Notes: a model not told the origin generated them from the letters alone. A stretch of 64,000 nucleotides of DNA from Aliishimia sp963922415 (GCA_963922415.1 CAWUIP010000001.1:40260-104259), one strand, 5' to 3'; positions 1 to 8,889 are shown, counted from the stretch's first letter. Made by a program: numbers and translations.

Positions 1-2
1 AC

Positions 3-401
3 AATCGCGGGCGCATGATTGTCGCGTCCTATTTGACCAAACACCTTCTGAGCCACTGGAAGATTGGGCTGAAATGGTTCGAAGACTGCTTGATCGACTG
101 GGATCCCGCGTCAAATGCGATGGGCTGGCAGTGGTCGGCAGGCTCCGGTCCCGATGCAACGCCCTATTTTCGGGTGTTCAATCCCGTCACGCAGCGCGAA
201 AAATTCGACCCAAACCGCGCCTATGTGGATCGGTGGATCGCAGACGGAAAGTCCAACCCACACACGGATGCGTTGAAATACTTCGATGCAATCCCCAAAA
301 GCTGGTCCATTTCGGCGTCTGATCCGTATCCAGAGCCAATAGTCACAGCAGACCTGGGCCGAAAACGGGCTTTGGATGCCTACGGCGCGCGCACCTTTTG
401 A
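3..401 (+). CDS. phrB: Deoxyribodipyrimidine photolyase, C-terminal end (5' partial)
   Basis: This is the last 132 codons of a photolyase/cryptochrome-family protein; the reading frame is open to the left edge, so the true start lies outside the window. Photolyases use FADH- and blue light to split pyrimidine dimers in DNA. The visible part is the C-terminal helical FAD-binding domain: RMIVASYLTKHLL, then WKIGLKWFEDCLIDWDPASN, then GWQWSAGSGPDATPYFRVFN, the conserved FAD and lesion pocket region, and a closing PEPIV segment before the C-terminal tail. The cyclopropane synthase gene follows on the same strand. Whether it is a class I CPD photolyase or another branch cannot be decided without the N-terminal antenna domain. 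Confidence 0.93.
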   Translation, partial: NRGRMIVASYLTKHLLSHWKIGLKWFEDCLIDWDPASNAMGWQWSAGSGPDATPYFRVFNPVTQREKFDPNRAYVDRWIADGKSNPHTDALKYFDAIPKSWSISASDPYPEPIVTADLGRKRALDAYGARTF

Positions 402-462
402 GAAAGGCTTGCGTCACGATAAGTGTCAGCCTAGCTTGACAAAAATAAGAACGGGGAATGGG

Positions 463-1671
463 ATGATCCTGACACAGACTGAAGGCCACGACGGTCTGCC
501 ACGCTATTTTGCGCGGGTTTTTGAAACAGCAAAGCGGCTTAAGCGTGGGCGGTTGGACATTGTCATACCTGATGGTCGTCGATTTCGTGCGGAGGGGCCT
601 GAGCCGGGCCCGGTGGCGGAGCTGCATGTACATAACTCCGATCTTTTTGCGCGCTTGATCCGAGAGGGCGATCTTGGCTTTTGCGATGCCTATTTGGACG
701 AATGGTGGTCCACACCCGATCTGCAGGCATTTATGGATTTCGTGCATGCTGAGAATGACGAACTTTATGACACGTATCCGGGTCAAAAATTGGTCCGTGC
801 CTTCGAACGCTTTCGCTTCTGGATGCAGCGCAATTCAAAGGTGCAGGCGAAAAAGAACATCCAATACCACTATGATCTTGGAAACTCTTTTTATGGGCTC
901 TGGCTTGACGAAACGATGAGCTACTCCTCTGCGCTTTTTGAAACAGGGCAAGAAAGCACTGAGAAAGCACAGCTTGCAAAGTACAAATCCATGGTCGACC
1001 AGATGGGCGCGCGCCCTGGGGATCATATTCTTGAGATCGGGTGCGGGTGGGGCGGTTTCGCCGAATACGCCGCGAAAGAACGTGGGCTGAAGGTCACCGG
1101 GCTGACCATCAGCGAAGAGCAGTTCAAGTATGCGAATGAACGTATTGCTAGTCTCGGCTTGCAGAACCAAGTCGAATTTAAGTTGCAAGATTACCGCGAC
1201 GAGACAGGCCAGTATGATGGGATCGCCTCAATCGAGATGTTCGAAGCGGTGGGCGAAAAGTACTGGCCCACATACTTCAACATAGTGCGAGAGCGGCTGA
1301 AGCCGGGCAAGTCAGCGACACTTCAGATCATAACTGTTGCCGATCACCGTTGGGAGCTCTATCGCAAGGGCGTTGATTTTATTCAGAAATACATCTTCCC
1401 CGGCGGTATGCTCCCCAGTCCCTCCGCGCTGCGGGCGCAGATTGCGCAGGCCGGTCTGAGCTTTGAGCGGTCGTTTGAATTTGGATCAAGCTACGACATT
1501 ACGCTGCGGCGCTGGCACGACACGTTCAATACGCGGTGGGATCAAATCGCCGAACTTGGGTTTGACGATCGGTTCCGCCGAATGTGGAATTTCTATCTGA
1601 CCTCTTGCGCGTCCACCTTCCAAAGTGCCAGTTGTGATGTCACACAGATCACCATCAAGCGGCCCGGCTGA
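463..1671 (+). CDS. cfa: Cyclopropane-fatty-acyl-phospholipid synthase family methyltransferase
   Basis: A 402-residue SAM-dependent methyltransferase predicted to convert double bonds of membrane phospholipid acyl chains to cyclopropane rings. The SAM-binding motif ILEIGCGWGG lies near residue 189, preceded by the family segment QYHYDLGNSFYGLWLDE and followed by SIEMFEAVGEKYW and KYIFPGGMLPSP, all typical of CFA synthases. The frame is open further upstream (to 376), but that would overlap the photolyase gene; ATG 463, preceded by GGGGAATGG, gives the normal family length. The gene may be co-transcribed with the photolyase gene. Related enzymes include tuberculostearic-acid methyltransferases, so the exact modification is inferred. 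Confidence 0.93.
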   Translation: MILTQTEGHDGLPRYFARVFETAKRLKRGRLDIVIPDGRRFRAEGPEPGPVAELHVHNSDLFARLIREGDLGFCDAYLDEWWSTPDLQAFMDFVHAENDELYDTYPGQKLVRAFERFRFWMQRNSKVQAKKNIQYHYDLGNSFYGLWLDETMSYSSALFETGQESTEKAQLAKYKSMVDQMGARPGDHILEIGCGWGGFAEYAAKERGLKVTGLTISEEQFKYANERIASLGLQNQVEFKLQDYRDETGQYDGIASIEMFEAVGEKYWPTYFNIVRERLKPGKSATLQIITVADHRWELYRKGVDFIQKYIFPGGMLPSPSALRAQIAQAGLSFERSFEFGSSYDITLRRWHDTFNTRWDQIAELGFDDRFRRMWNFYLTSCASTFQSASCDVTQITIKRPG

Positions 1672-1714
1672 GCACATGCGATAACGGGCTGCGATACGCG
1701 CACGAGAGACCCGA

Positions 1715-2164
1715 ATGCCTGACGCCGCCCGACTAGTTGCCGCCATCTGCCTGAGCTTGGTGGGGTTCTTGTTGTCCGGCCTGGTGATGGAGATCTACAT
1801 CCGCGAGATCGGCGACACAAATTTTGGCTGGTTTGTCTATCTCAACGTCGCACTGGGCTTTGCCGTCGGATGGGTTTCCGTGGGTGGCCGGGCAGGGCGC
1901 GGTGTGTCATCCGCGCTGACCAACGGGCTGACGGGGGTGTTTTTGCTGACGTTGTGGGGCCTTTTTCTACAGGCGTGCAACGAGATGACGCGGCTTGCGA
2001 TGAAGAACCGCTATGACGGCCCTATCGAGGCGATTGGCGCTGTGTTCCAGATTATGGCGGAATGGGGTCTTCTGCTCTTGGACGGCCCAGTGCTTGGGAC
2101 CATGCTTGTTGGGGCCTTTGTTACTGGCGTTTTAGCAGAGTATGCTTGGCGGATATGGCGATAA
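1715..2164 (+). CDS. TrgA-like integral membrane protein
   Basis: A 149-residue protein with about four hydrophobic segments (LVAAICLSLVGFLLSGLVM, FVYLNVALGFAVGWVSVGG, a third near residues 68-85 and a C-terminal one) and the short conserved run REIGDTNFGWF. This agrees with the TrgA family, first described at a Rhodobacter sphaeroides tellurite-resistance locus where trgAB lies next to cysK. Here cysK follows directly, 73 bp downstream, which is the main support for the name. No trgB (NUDIX hydrolase) is visible in the window. The biochemical role of TrgA is unknown; tellurite resistance is a phenotype from the related organism and not something the sequence shows. Confidence 0.75.
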   Translation: MPDAARLVAAICLSLVGFLLSGLVMEIYIREIGDTNFGWFVYLNVALGFAVGWVSVGGRAGRGVSSALTNGLTGVFLLTLWGLFLQACNEMTRLAMKNRYDGPIEAIGAVFQIMAEWGLLLLDGPVLGTMLVGAFVTGVLAEYAWRIWR

Positions 2165-2221
2165 CCTCGGCTTGAGGTCCGCGCACCGCCCCGTTACATC
2201 TGAGCGAGAGCCGTCTGCACC

Positions 2222-2227
2222 AAGGAG
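2222..2227 (+). promoter_or_regulatory. Ribosome binding site fixing the cysK start
   Basis: AAGGAG lies 10 nt before ATG 2238. It selects this start over an in-frame upstream ATG at 2142 that would sit inside the trgA coding region. Confidence 0.75.
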
Positions 2228-2237
2228 CGACACAAAG

Positions 2238-3272
2238 ATGCGCATTGCAAAAGACTTAGCAAACGCGGTTGGCAAGACACCTTTAATCCGACTGCGCCGT
2301 GCAAGTGAAGAAACGGGATGTGAAATCCTTGGCAAAGCGGAGTTCCTGAACCCAGGGCAATCGGTCAAAGACCGCGCCGCACTTTTCATCATCAAAGACG
2401 CGATCGCCCGTGGTGCGCTGCGCCCCGGTGGCACAATCGTGGAAGGCACGGCCGGGAACACCGGTATCGGCCTCGCACTGGTTGGCGCGTCGCTTGGGTT
2501 CAAGACGGTTATCGTGATCCCCGAGACGCAAAGTCAGGAAAAGAAAGACATGCTGCGTTTGGCTGGCGCGCAACTGGTCGAAGTCCCTGCGGTCCCGTAC
2601 AAAAACCCAAATAATTATGTGAAGTATTCTGGGCGGCTGGCGGCGAAGTTGAATGAGACCGAACCAAACGGGGCCATTTGGGCGAACCAATTCGACAATG
2701 TGGCCAACCGACAAGCGCATATTGAAACCACCGGACCTGAAATCTGGGATCAGACCAACGGCGACGTCGATGGCTTTATCTGCGCGGTGGGGTCTGGTGG
2801 AACTGCAGCTGGCGTCGGAACTGTTCTACAGGCCAAAGGGGTCACCTGCGGGATCGCGGATCCGTTGGGCTCCGGCATTTTCAAACTCTTCAACCCCGAC
2901 GTCGCGGCGCAGACGGGCAACTCGATCAGCGAAGGGATCGGGCAGGGGCGCATCACTGCCAACCTCGAAGGCTACACTCCAGACTTCACCTGCCAAGTGT
3001 CGGATGAAGAGGCTTTGCCAATCGTGTTTGACCTGTTGCGCGACGAGGGGCTGGTGATGGGCGGCTCAACTGGGATCAATATCGGCGGTGCGATGGCGCT
3101 GGCGCGGCACATGGGGCCTGGCCATACAATTGTGACGATCTTGTGCGATTACGGCACACGGTATCAGTCCAAACTCTTTAACCCTGCGTTTCTGGATGAA
3201 AAAGGACTGCCTTGCCCCGATTGGCTGCGCGCGGACGCGGCTGACGTGCCGAAGGTCTTTGACGCGGAATGA
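2238..3272 (+). CDS. cysK: Cysteine synthase A (O-acetylserine sulfhydrylase)
   Basis: A 344-residue PLP enzyme joining O-acetylserine and sulfide to make cysteine in the cytoplasm. The PLP lysine sits in NPGQSVKDRAA near residue 45; the substrate loop EGTAGNTGIGLA and the phosphate-binding GSGGTAAGVG follow, with GGSTGINIGGA near the C-terminus. Length and motifs match the longer alphaproteobacterial CysK form. The gene lies between trgA and the MscS-type channel gene, overlapping the latter by 4 nt (ATGA). Proximity to trgA is a known arrangement in Rhodobacter, where both affect tellurite tolerance. A cystathionine beta-synthase-like activity cannot be excluded by sequence alone. Confidence 0.92.
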   Translation: MRIAKDLANAVGKTPLIRLRRASEETGCEILGKAEFLNPGQSVKDRAALFIIKDAIARGALRPGGTIVEGTAGNTGIGLALVGASLGFKTVIVIPETQSQEKKDMLRLAGAQLVEVPAVPYKNPNNYVKYSGRLAAKLNETEPNGAIWANQFDNVANRQAHIETTGPEIWDQTNGDVDGFICAVGSGGTAAGVGTVLQAKGVTCGIADPLGSGIFKLFNPDVAAQTGNSISEGIGQGRITANLEGYTPDFTCQVSDEEALPIVFDLLRDEGLVMGGSTGINIGGAMALARHMGPGHTIVTILCDYGTRYQSKLFNPAFLDEKGLPCPDWLRADAADVPKVFDAE

Positions 3273-5602
3273 TCCGCTGGCTCGCCTTTTGCTGCGTCAG
3301 CCTACTCGTCTGGAGTCTTGGCTGGGTTGGGCCGCTCGCTGCGCAGCAGGATGTTGTCGCCGCTCCGGACTATGCGACGTGGGAGAGTGTCGCGCGGCGC
3401 GCTGAGGCGGCGGTGGATGCTGGCACTGATACAAATGCCGTCTTTTCGACCTTGCGTGGGCGCATTGTCGGCTTTCGCACCACGTTCGAAGCGGCACAGT
3501 CCACGAATGCCGAACGCATTGCGACACTAAGGGCGCAGATCACAGCGTTAGGGGTCCTGCCAGCCGAAGGTGAAACCGAAGCGCCGGACATTGCCGCACG
3601 GCGCGCACAATTGAACGCGCGGCTATCTGAGCTTCAAGCCCCTGGGCAAGCCGCGCAAGAAGCCTTCACGCGGGCCGATGGGCTGATCGGTGAAATTGAC
3701 CAGATCTTGCGGGGCCGACAAACAGAGCGGTTGTTGTCGCTGGGTCCCACGCCCATCAACCCAGTGCTTTGGCCCGAGGCTTTGGAGCAATTGGGCGAAA
3801 GTCTCACGGACATCTCCGGAGAGCGGCGCGTTTTCAACAATCAAAGCCTTTTGTTGGCAGCACGCGCCAATCTCCCGCTTGTTGTTTTGCTTTTGGCCAT
3901 CAGCATCGTCCTGCTGACCCGTGGACGCGGGTGGGCTGCTTGGGGCGGCGAGCAATTGCGCAAGTTGGGCGGACGCGGGCGCGGCGTTTGGGGCTTTGTC
4001 ATTTCGCTCTTGCGGATTGCCCTGCCATTATTGGGGATCTACGCCTTTACCGAGGCACTCTTTGCGACGGGCCTAGTTGGCTTGCGCGGAACCGAAATCT
4101 TGGAGGTTCTGCCAATTTGGGGCGCGATTTTCCTGAGTTTTCGCTGGCTCGCGGAGCGGCTCTTTTCGCGCAACGACGATGACGCGATCTTTTCGTTGCC
4201 GGCCGAACGACGCACGGAAGCACGGTTTTACATCACGACATTGGCTTTGGTGTCGGTCTTGCGCGGTTTTCTCGAACTTCTGTTTGGAGTTTCCGAGTTT
4301 ACCGAAGGGTCGCGGGCGGTTTTAACGTTCCCAATCGTCGTTGTTGTTGGGTTGATCCTGTTTCGCTTGGGGCAAATCTTGCGGCGTCAAGATATGGCAA
4401 GCGCGGACCCAGACGCACCGCAACCCGCCGCGCAGAGCTTTTCGCGCATCGTGCGGCTGTTGGGGCGCGCAACGCAGGTCGTCGCGGTCGTAGCGCCGGT
4501 CTTGTCTGGAATTGGGTACGCGACGGCTGGGACTGCGCTTTTGAACCCATGGGTGCTGAGCCTTGCTCTTTTGGGGCTCGTTTTGGTGCTCCAGCGTTTC
4601 GCTGCGGATCTCTACGGATGGATCTCTGGCCGCACTGTCGAAGAGGCGCGCGACAGTCTTGTTGCGATGCTTTCGACGTTTTTACTGTTACTCGGCGCAG
4701 TGCCGCTGTTGGCGTTGGCCTGGGGCGCGCGCGTTACGGATCTGGCCGATCTGTGGGCCACCTTCTTGCGCGGTTTCACTGTGGGCGAAACAACGATCTC
4801 TCCGACCAACTTTGTTATCTTTGCGGTAGTTTTCGCCGCGGGCTACACGCTAACACGTCTGTTGCAGGGCGCGCTGAAAACATCTGTTCTGCCCAAAACT
4901 GGTATCGATCCTGGCGGCCAAACGGCACTCGTCTCTGGCGTCGGCTATGTCGGGATATTCCTTGCAGGTCTGATCGCCATTACGACGGCCGGGATCGATC
5001 TTAGCTCTGTCGCGCTTGTCGCAGGGGCCTTGTCTGTTGGAATTGGTTTTGGCCTTCAGAACATTGTTTCGAACTTTGTGTCGGGCATTATATTGCTGAT
5101 TGAGCGCCCAATTTCTGAAGGTGATTGGATTGAGGTTGGCGGGCAGCACGGCTACGTCAAAAACATCTCTGTTCGCTCGACCCGGATCGAGACGTTTGAT
5201 CGCTCGGATGTGATCGTGCCGAATGCGGATCTGGTCAGTGGGACGGTTACGAACTACACGCGCGGCAATACGGTGGGTCGGGTGATCATTCCTGTCGGTG
5301 TGGCCTACGGGACGGATACGCGAAAGGTGGAAGCTCTGTTGCGCGAAGTCGCCGAAAGCCACCCGATGGTGCTCATGAACCCAAAGCCGTCGGTCGTGTT
5401 TCAGAACTTCGGCGCGTCCAGTTTGGATTTTGAGATCCGCGCGATCCTCCGCGATGTGAATTGGATGCTGACGGTGAAGTCCGAAATGAACCATAAGATC
5501 GCGCAGCGCTTTGCCGAAGAGGGCATAGAGATCCCGTTCCCGCAGCAAGATGTCTGGCTGCGCAATCCCGAAACTCTGCCCGGCGGGGGCGAGACCAGCT
5601 AG
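3269..5602 (+). CDS. Large MscS-family mechanosensitive channel with N-terminal periplasmic domain (DUF3772 type)
   Basis: A 777-residue protein with a cleavable signal peptide (cut after about PLAAQQ), a roughly 180-residue periplasmic coiled region, some ten transmembrane segments and a C-terminal MscS domain. The pore helix and beta domain are seen in ALSVGIGFGLQNIVSNFVSG, then ERPISEGDWIEVGG and RSTRIETFDRSDVIVPNADL. It should release solutes on hypo-osmotic shock; the extra N-terminal part resembles the DUF3772 subgroup. The ATG overlaps the cysK stop (ATGA), so translation is coupled, though a shared function is not evident. Confidence 0.9.
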   Translation: MIRWLAFCCVSLLVWSLGWVGPLAAQQDVVAAPDYATWESVARRAEAAVDAGTDTNAVFSTLRGRIVGFRTTFEAAQSTNAERIATLRAQITALGVLPAEGETEAPDIAARRAQLNARLSELQAPGQAAQEAFTRADGLIGEIDQILRGRQTERLLSLGPTPINPVLWPEALEQLGESLTDISGERRVFNNQSLLLAARANLPLVVLLLAISIVLLTRGRGWAAWGGEQLRKLGGRGRGVWGFVISLLRIALPLLGIYAFTEALFATGLVGLRGTEILEVLPIWGAIFLSFRWLAERLFSRNDDDAIFSLPAERRTEARFYITTLALVSVLRGFLELLFGVSEFTEGSRAVLTFPIVVVVGLILFRLGQILRRQDMASADPDAPQPAAQSFSRIVRLLGRATQVVAVVAPVLSGIGYATAGTALLNPWVLSLALLGLVLVLQRFAADLYGWISGRTVEEARDSLVAMLSTFLLLLGAVPLLALAWGARVTDLADLWATFLRGFTVGETTISPTNFVIFAVVFAAGYTLTRLLQGALKTSVLPKTGIDPGGQTALVSGVGYVGIFLAGLIAITTAGIDLSSVALVAGALSVGIGFGLQNIVSNFVSGIILLIERPISEGDWIEVGGQHGYVKNISVRSTRIETFDRSDVIVPNADLVSGTVTNYTRGNTVGRVIIPVGVAYGTDTRKVEALLREVAESHPMVLMNPKPSVVFQNFGASSLDFEIRAILRDVNWMLTVKSEMNHKIAQRFAEEGIEIPFPQQDVWLRNPETLPGGGETS

Positions 5603-5664
5603 CGGGTTGTCCAGCGTAGTTTTGCGCTTGCAAACCCTATCGCTGCCCCTCTATACCCGCCGGT

Positions 5665-5754
5665 GGACAGGTGGCCGAGTGGTCGAAGGCGCGCGCCTGG
5701 AAAGTGCGTAGGCGGGAGACCGTCTCGAGGGTTCGAATCCCTTCCTGTCCGCCA
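5665..5754 (+). tRNA. tRNA-Ser (anticodon GGA)
   Basis: A 90-nt class II tRNA. The acceptor stem GGACAGG (5665-5671) pairs with CCTGTCC (5744-5750), followed by discriminator G and encoded CCA (5752-5754). The anticodon stem CGCGC/GTGCG encloses loop CTGGAAA with anticodon GGA at 5699-5701. A long variable arm (GGCGGGAGACCGTCTC) is present, as expected for serine. The T arm contains GGTTCGAATCC. A recombinase cassette begins less than 200 bp downstream. Confidence 0.97.
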
Positions 5755-5934
5755 CCATTCAAGCTATTGCTATTGAACGTAAATTAGCTTCCAAAAGGAG
5801 TCGCGATTCCGGGCGCTTGCACAGGCGCTTGATCACCAGATATTTGATATTAAAGGAAAAATCGCCTGCAAAAGGTGCCAAGTCTCTGTTTGCAATTGCG
5901 GCGGAGAGAGTTTGCGGCGTTCCGAGAAGCAAAG

Positions 5935-7566
5935 TTATTGGTTTTCGAGCATTTTTCGCTGTTCGAACCAAACGATCGGGAAGCCCGTTTTGAGGAGGTA
6001 GTCCGTGGTCAGATTGATCGGCTGGTTTCCCGACGCAACAAGGTCTAGGATTTCTGGCGACAGCATCGCCAGATTGACCAGAGAATGAACACGTGGCGCA
6101 GGGATCCGCTCTTCGGCGGCAATGTCTACAGGCGACGTGCCGTCTATGATCATCGCCAACCAGCGTCGCGCCGTCACGATGTTTTGCACCAGGGTTCGAT
6201 CGATCTCGGGTGGTGCGTCGCCGAGATGTAGTTTGAGCTCCACACCGCGTCGGCGCATCTGGAAGGAGGATGAAATCGTCAACGCCCCAGGGGCGATGCG
6301 CTCTGGCTTACGGTTCAGCAGTCTGGCAACCTCTTCCCTGTCCAGCGCGGTGGTCACTGAACCTTGTTCCAGGTCCACACGATGCACCAACAAATGAAGT
6401 GATGCAGCGTCCCGTGTTTCCGAGAGTCGGCTTTGCACCTGCACCATGTCTGCGGCGGATGCCGTCGGGACGAGCATTAAGGCCACCGTCGGTTTGCTTA
6501 GGTGAGTCTGAACCAGTTCAGCGATCAGGTTTTCCAGCTGCTCTGCCGGGAGCCGCCAGGCATCGGGATGCCTGGATCTGCGATCCACAACCAGGCGGCG
6601 GGAGATGTAGTACCTCAACCGCTTGCCATTCTTGCGGCTGTGGCTAGGGGTGAGCCGATCGCCAGTCTCGTCAAAGAGTTTTCCAGCAAGAGCGGATTGG
6701 TGACTCAGTTGTTTGCTGCCACGTTCCCTGGCAGCCCCCGTTACAAGCAGCTTCTGGATCTCCTCCCAGGTTTCCGGCTCGATGATTGCAGGATGCTGGC
6801 CGTCATACACCTTGTCTTTGTGCCGGATGCGGCCTGCGTAGATTGGATTGGTCAGGATCGCATAGATATGGCCGCGCGTGAACGGTTTGCCGCCCTTGGA
6901 GCATCCATTTGAGCCATTGACCATCCTTGTCCGTAGCCCAAGTCGGTTGGCGCATTCCGCTACCTTGCGGACAGTTTTTTTCTGTCGATAGAGGTCGTAG
7001 ATCGTTCGGATTGTTGCCGCCTCAGCGTCTTCAATGGCCAAAGTTCTACCGACTGCTTTGTACCCAAGCGGGACGTTGCCGCCCATCCATAGACCCTTCT
7101 TCTTCGAGGCCGCGATTTTGTCGCGGATTCGTTCCGCGGTCACTTCGCGTTCGAATTGAGCAAAGGAGAGCAGCATGTTCAGCGTCAGCCGTCCCATGCT
7201 CGTGGCGGTGTTGAACGACTGGGTGACAGACACGAAGCAAGTCCCAGCCGCATCCAGCACGTCGACGATCTTTGCGAAGTCAGACAGGGACCTTGTTAGC
7301 CGATCGATCTTGTAGACAACAATCTGGTCAACCCGTTTCTCCTTGATCGCTTGCATCAACCGTTTCAACGCTGGCCGATCCATATGCCCGCCCGATATGC
7401 CACCATCGTCATACCGATCGGGCAGCAACTCCCAACCCTCATGCTTCTGGCTGGCGATATAGGCCTCGCAGGCCTCTCTTTGGGCATCGAGGGAATTGAA
7501 GTCCTGTTCCAATCCCTCCTCGGTGCTCTTGCGGGTATAGAAAGCGCAGCGGATGCGTCGCATCAT
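5935..7566 (-). CDS. Large serine recombinase
   Basis: A 543-residue site-specific recombinase. The N-terminal resolvase domain holds the catalytic serine (S14) in FYTRKSTEEGL, then DDGGISGGHMDRPALKRLM, VYKIDRLTRSLSDF and FAQFEREVTAERIRDK; a recombinase domain follows (GNVPLGYKAV, then NPIYAGRIRHKDKVYDGQHP) and a long C-terminal DNA-binding part. ATG 7566 overlaps the upstream gene's stop (ATGA); a longer start at 7596 is possible but would give a 34-nt overlap. With DUF2924 and DUF3489 it forms a three-gene operon often seen in alphaproteobacterial accessory DNA. It is probably the gene that moved this cassette, but no flanking attachment repeat was found. The Cys-rich zinc region of some family members is not obvious. 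Confidence 0.92.
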   Translation of the reverse strand: MMRRIRCAFYTRKSTEEGLEQDFNSLDAQREACEAYIASQKHEGWELLPDRYDDGGISGGHMDRPALKRLMQAIKEKRVDQIVVYKIDRLTRSLSDFAKIVDVLDAAGTCFVSVTQSFNTATSMGRLTLNMLLSFAQFEREVTAERIRDKIAASKKKGLWMGGNVPLGYKAVGRTLAIEDAEAATIRTIYDLYRQKKTVRKVAECANRLGLRTRMVNGSNGCSKGGKPFTRGHIYAILTNPIYAGRIRHKDKVYDGQHPAIIEPETWEEIQKLLVTGAARERGSKQLSHQSALAGKLFDETGDRLTPSHSRKNGKRLRYYISRRLVVDRRSRHPDAWRLPAEQLENLIAELVQTHLSKPTVALMLVPTASAADMVQVQSRLSETRDAASLHLLVHRVDLEQGSVTTALDREEVARLLNRKPERIAPGALTISSSFQMRRRGVELKLHLGDAPPEIDRTLVQNIVTARRWLAMIIDGTSPVDIAAEERIPAPRVHSLVNLAMLSPEILDLVASGNQPINLTTDYLLKTGFPIVWFEQRKMLENQ

Positions 7567-7976
7567 TCGACCCCGAAGAAGCGAGGCCCGGACCAACGGG
7601 CCCCTGTGATGTGCCGCGCGATGGCTGACAACGACCGCCAGGACCTACCGTCCATAACATATCCATCTTCTGTCACCTCGACCTGGTAGCTGCGCCCATT
7701 CCACTCCCGCACCAGGTGCGATCCCGGCTTGGCGACCAAAGGCACCGATTTGCCCGCGGCGATCTGCTTTAACCGGCGCTCTGTTTTGGCGGAGACGCCG
7801 CCGAACAACCGTGTTTGCAGCTCCCAGATCAGCACTTTCTTCATGAAGGGTTGCGAGAGATGCTTGGGTGGCGATCGTCGAAAGGCCGCGCGCCATCGCT
7901 CGAGGCAGGCGGATCGGTCAAATCTCTCGATCTCGGCAATCTGGTCGGAAAGGTCTTTGGGGTCCCTAGACGTCAT
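7563..7976 (-). CDS. DUF2924 domain protein
   Basis: A 137-residue protein of unknown function that matches the DUF2924 pattern: a basic N-terminal helical part (CLERWRAAFRRSPPKHLS, LIWELQTRLFGG), then a small beta-rich C-terminal part (REWNGRSYQVEV, DGRSWRSLSAIARHITG). The last part resembles a short nucleic-acid-binding fold seen in restriction-modification and phage proteins; this is an impression only. It overlaps both neighbours by 4 nt (DUF3489 upstream, recombinase downstream), so the three are very likely translated together. A helper or target-selection role for the recombinase is inferred from constant co-occurrence and is not known. Confidence 0.85.
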   Translation of the reverse strand: MTSRDPKDLSDQIAEIERFDRSACLERWRAAFRRSPPKHLSQPFMKKVLIWELQTRLFGGVSAKTERRLKQIAAGKSVPLVAKPGSHLVREWNGRSYQVEVTEDGYVMDGRSWRSLSAIARHITGARWSGPRFFGVE

Positions 7977-8239
7977 TGCTTTGCCCCGGGCCCAACAATG
8001 CGGTAGACCGATCCCTTGTCGCTGTCCCGGCGTTCGATCTCAGCCCCAGCCTTGCGCAATCGCGATATGGCCGCCCGCGCCGTATGCGGCTGCCAGCCAA
8101 GGGCGTTCCGGATCTGAGCAAGCGTCGCCCCGGATTTGCGGGCCAGCAGCTTGCGAAGCTGGGTTTCGCGGGTTTGTTTGGGTTTGGGTTTGGGTTTCGA
8201 CCGCTTAGTTGCAGTTCCAGTTTTGGCCTCATGTGTCAT
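7973..8239 (-). CDS. DUF3489 domain protein (small winged-helix-like)
   Basis: An 88-residue basic protein. The N-terminal 25 residues are rich in Lys, Pro and Thr and probably disordered; the rest (TQLRKLLARKSGATLAQIRN, WQPHTARAAISRLRKAG, SVYRIVG) looks like a small winged helix and matches the DUF3489 family. ATG 8239 is preceded by GGAG in TGGAGAAGACA, which favours it over an earlier in-frame ATG at 8347. It is the first of three genes linked by ATGA overlaps. A DNA-binding or autoregulatory role is plausible from the fold but unproved. Confidence 0.82.
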   Translation of the reverse strand: MTHEAKTGTATKRSKPKPKPKQTRETQLRKLLARKSGATLAQIRNALGWQPHTARAAISRLRKAGAEIERRDSDKGSVYRIVGPGAKQ

Positions 8240-8358
8240 TGTCTTCTCCACTCTAGGGGTGCCGGCCAATCCAGCGCCCTGTACCGAGTGGAGCCCGGAC
8301 ATTCCGGGCGGCGACACAGCGCCAACACTACCGCTTCGCGTGGCCAAAAAGTCCAGCG

Positions 8359-8568
8359 CTATCTGGCGCCATCCAGGATCCTCTCGATATCGATCAGGAT
8401 TTGGCGAGAACGCGTCAGATGCCGGTCAATTTCGGCCGCGATCGTCGTCAGGCCCGAGGCCGACGACCCCTGCCTCTGGCCCTCAATCGCCAAGCTCACC
8501 GCGTCTTCAAGGACACCCGTCAGCGCGGCGAACCGTCCTCCAAGCGTATCATTGTCTGTGTCGTCCAT
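8359..8568 (-). CDS. Small acidic helical protein upstream of the recombinase operon
   Basis: A 69-residue predicted protein starting MDDTDNDTLGGRFAALTGVL with an amphipathic helical body (EIDRHLTRSRQILIDIERIL). I do not recognise a family. No good ribosome binding site is visible before ATG 8568; the frame is open to another ATG at 8673, which would add a Cys-rich stretch. It points the same way as the DUF3489 operon, 119 bp upstream of it, and composition and helix periodicity favour a real gene, but the call is uncertain. Confidence 0.45.
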   Translation of the reverse strand: MDDTDNDTLGGRFAALTGVLEDAVSLAIEGQRQGSSASGLTTIAAEIDRHLTRSRQILIDIERILDGAR

Positions 8569-8708
8569 GCCAACACACAGGCTTGCCGCGGCACTGAAGT
8601 CCAGTAACCGCTGAAAGGGCGGTCTCTGCAGGCGCGAATGCTGCAGTTGGCAACCACAACAGCAGACATTCAAGTGCTGCCAAACAGCGCCGACTAGCGC
8701 GGAAGCCG

Positions 8709-8724
8709 CATAAGCACGCTTATG
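8709..8724. promoter_or_regulatory. Perfect palindrome upstream of the recombinase cassette
   Basis: CATAAGC-AC-GCTTATG is a 7-2-7 inverted repeat in an AT-rich stretch, just ahead of the leftward cassette genes. A candidate operator for a dimeric repressor; no regulator is assigned. Confidence 0.4.
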
Positions 8725-8889
8725 TTTATTCCCTTTCTCTACTTGGGATAAAGGAGCGACCGTCTCTGCGTGTGGCGGCAGTCAGATAACAAGATACCGG
8801 GTGATTTCCCGTGGAGCGCGCGAGTTAACTCGGTCGAACAAACGCAAGCAAGTACCTTGTCCCGAACACCTGGCAAAAAAGCTCTTGCA

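Noticed and set aside
376..462. Upstream extension of the cyclopropane synthase to ATG 376
   Set aside because: It would overlap the photolyase coding region and add 29 residues without family similarity.
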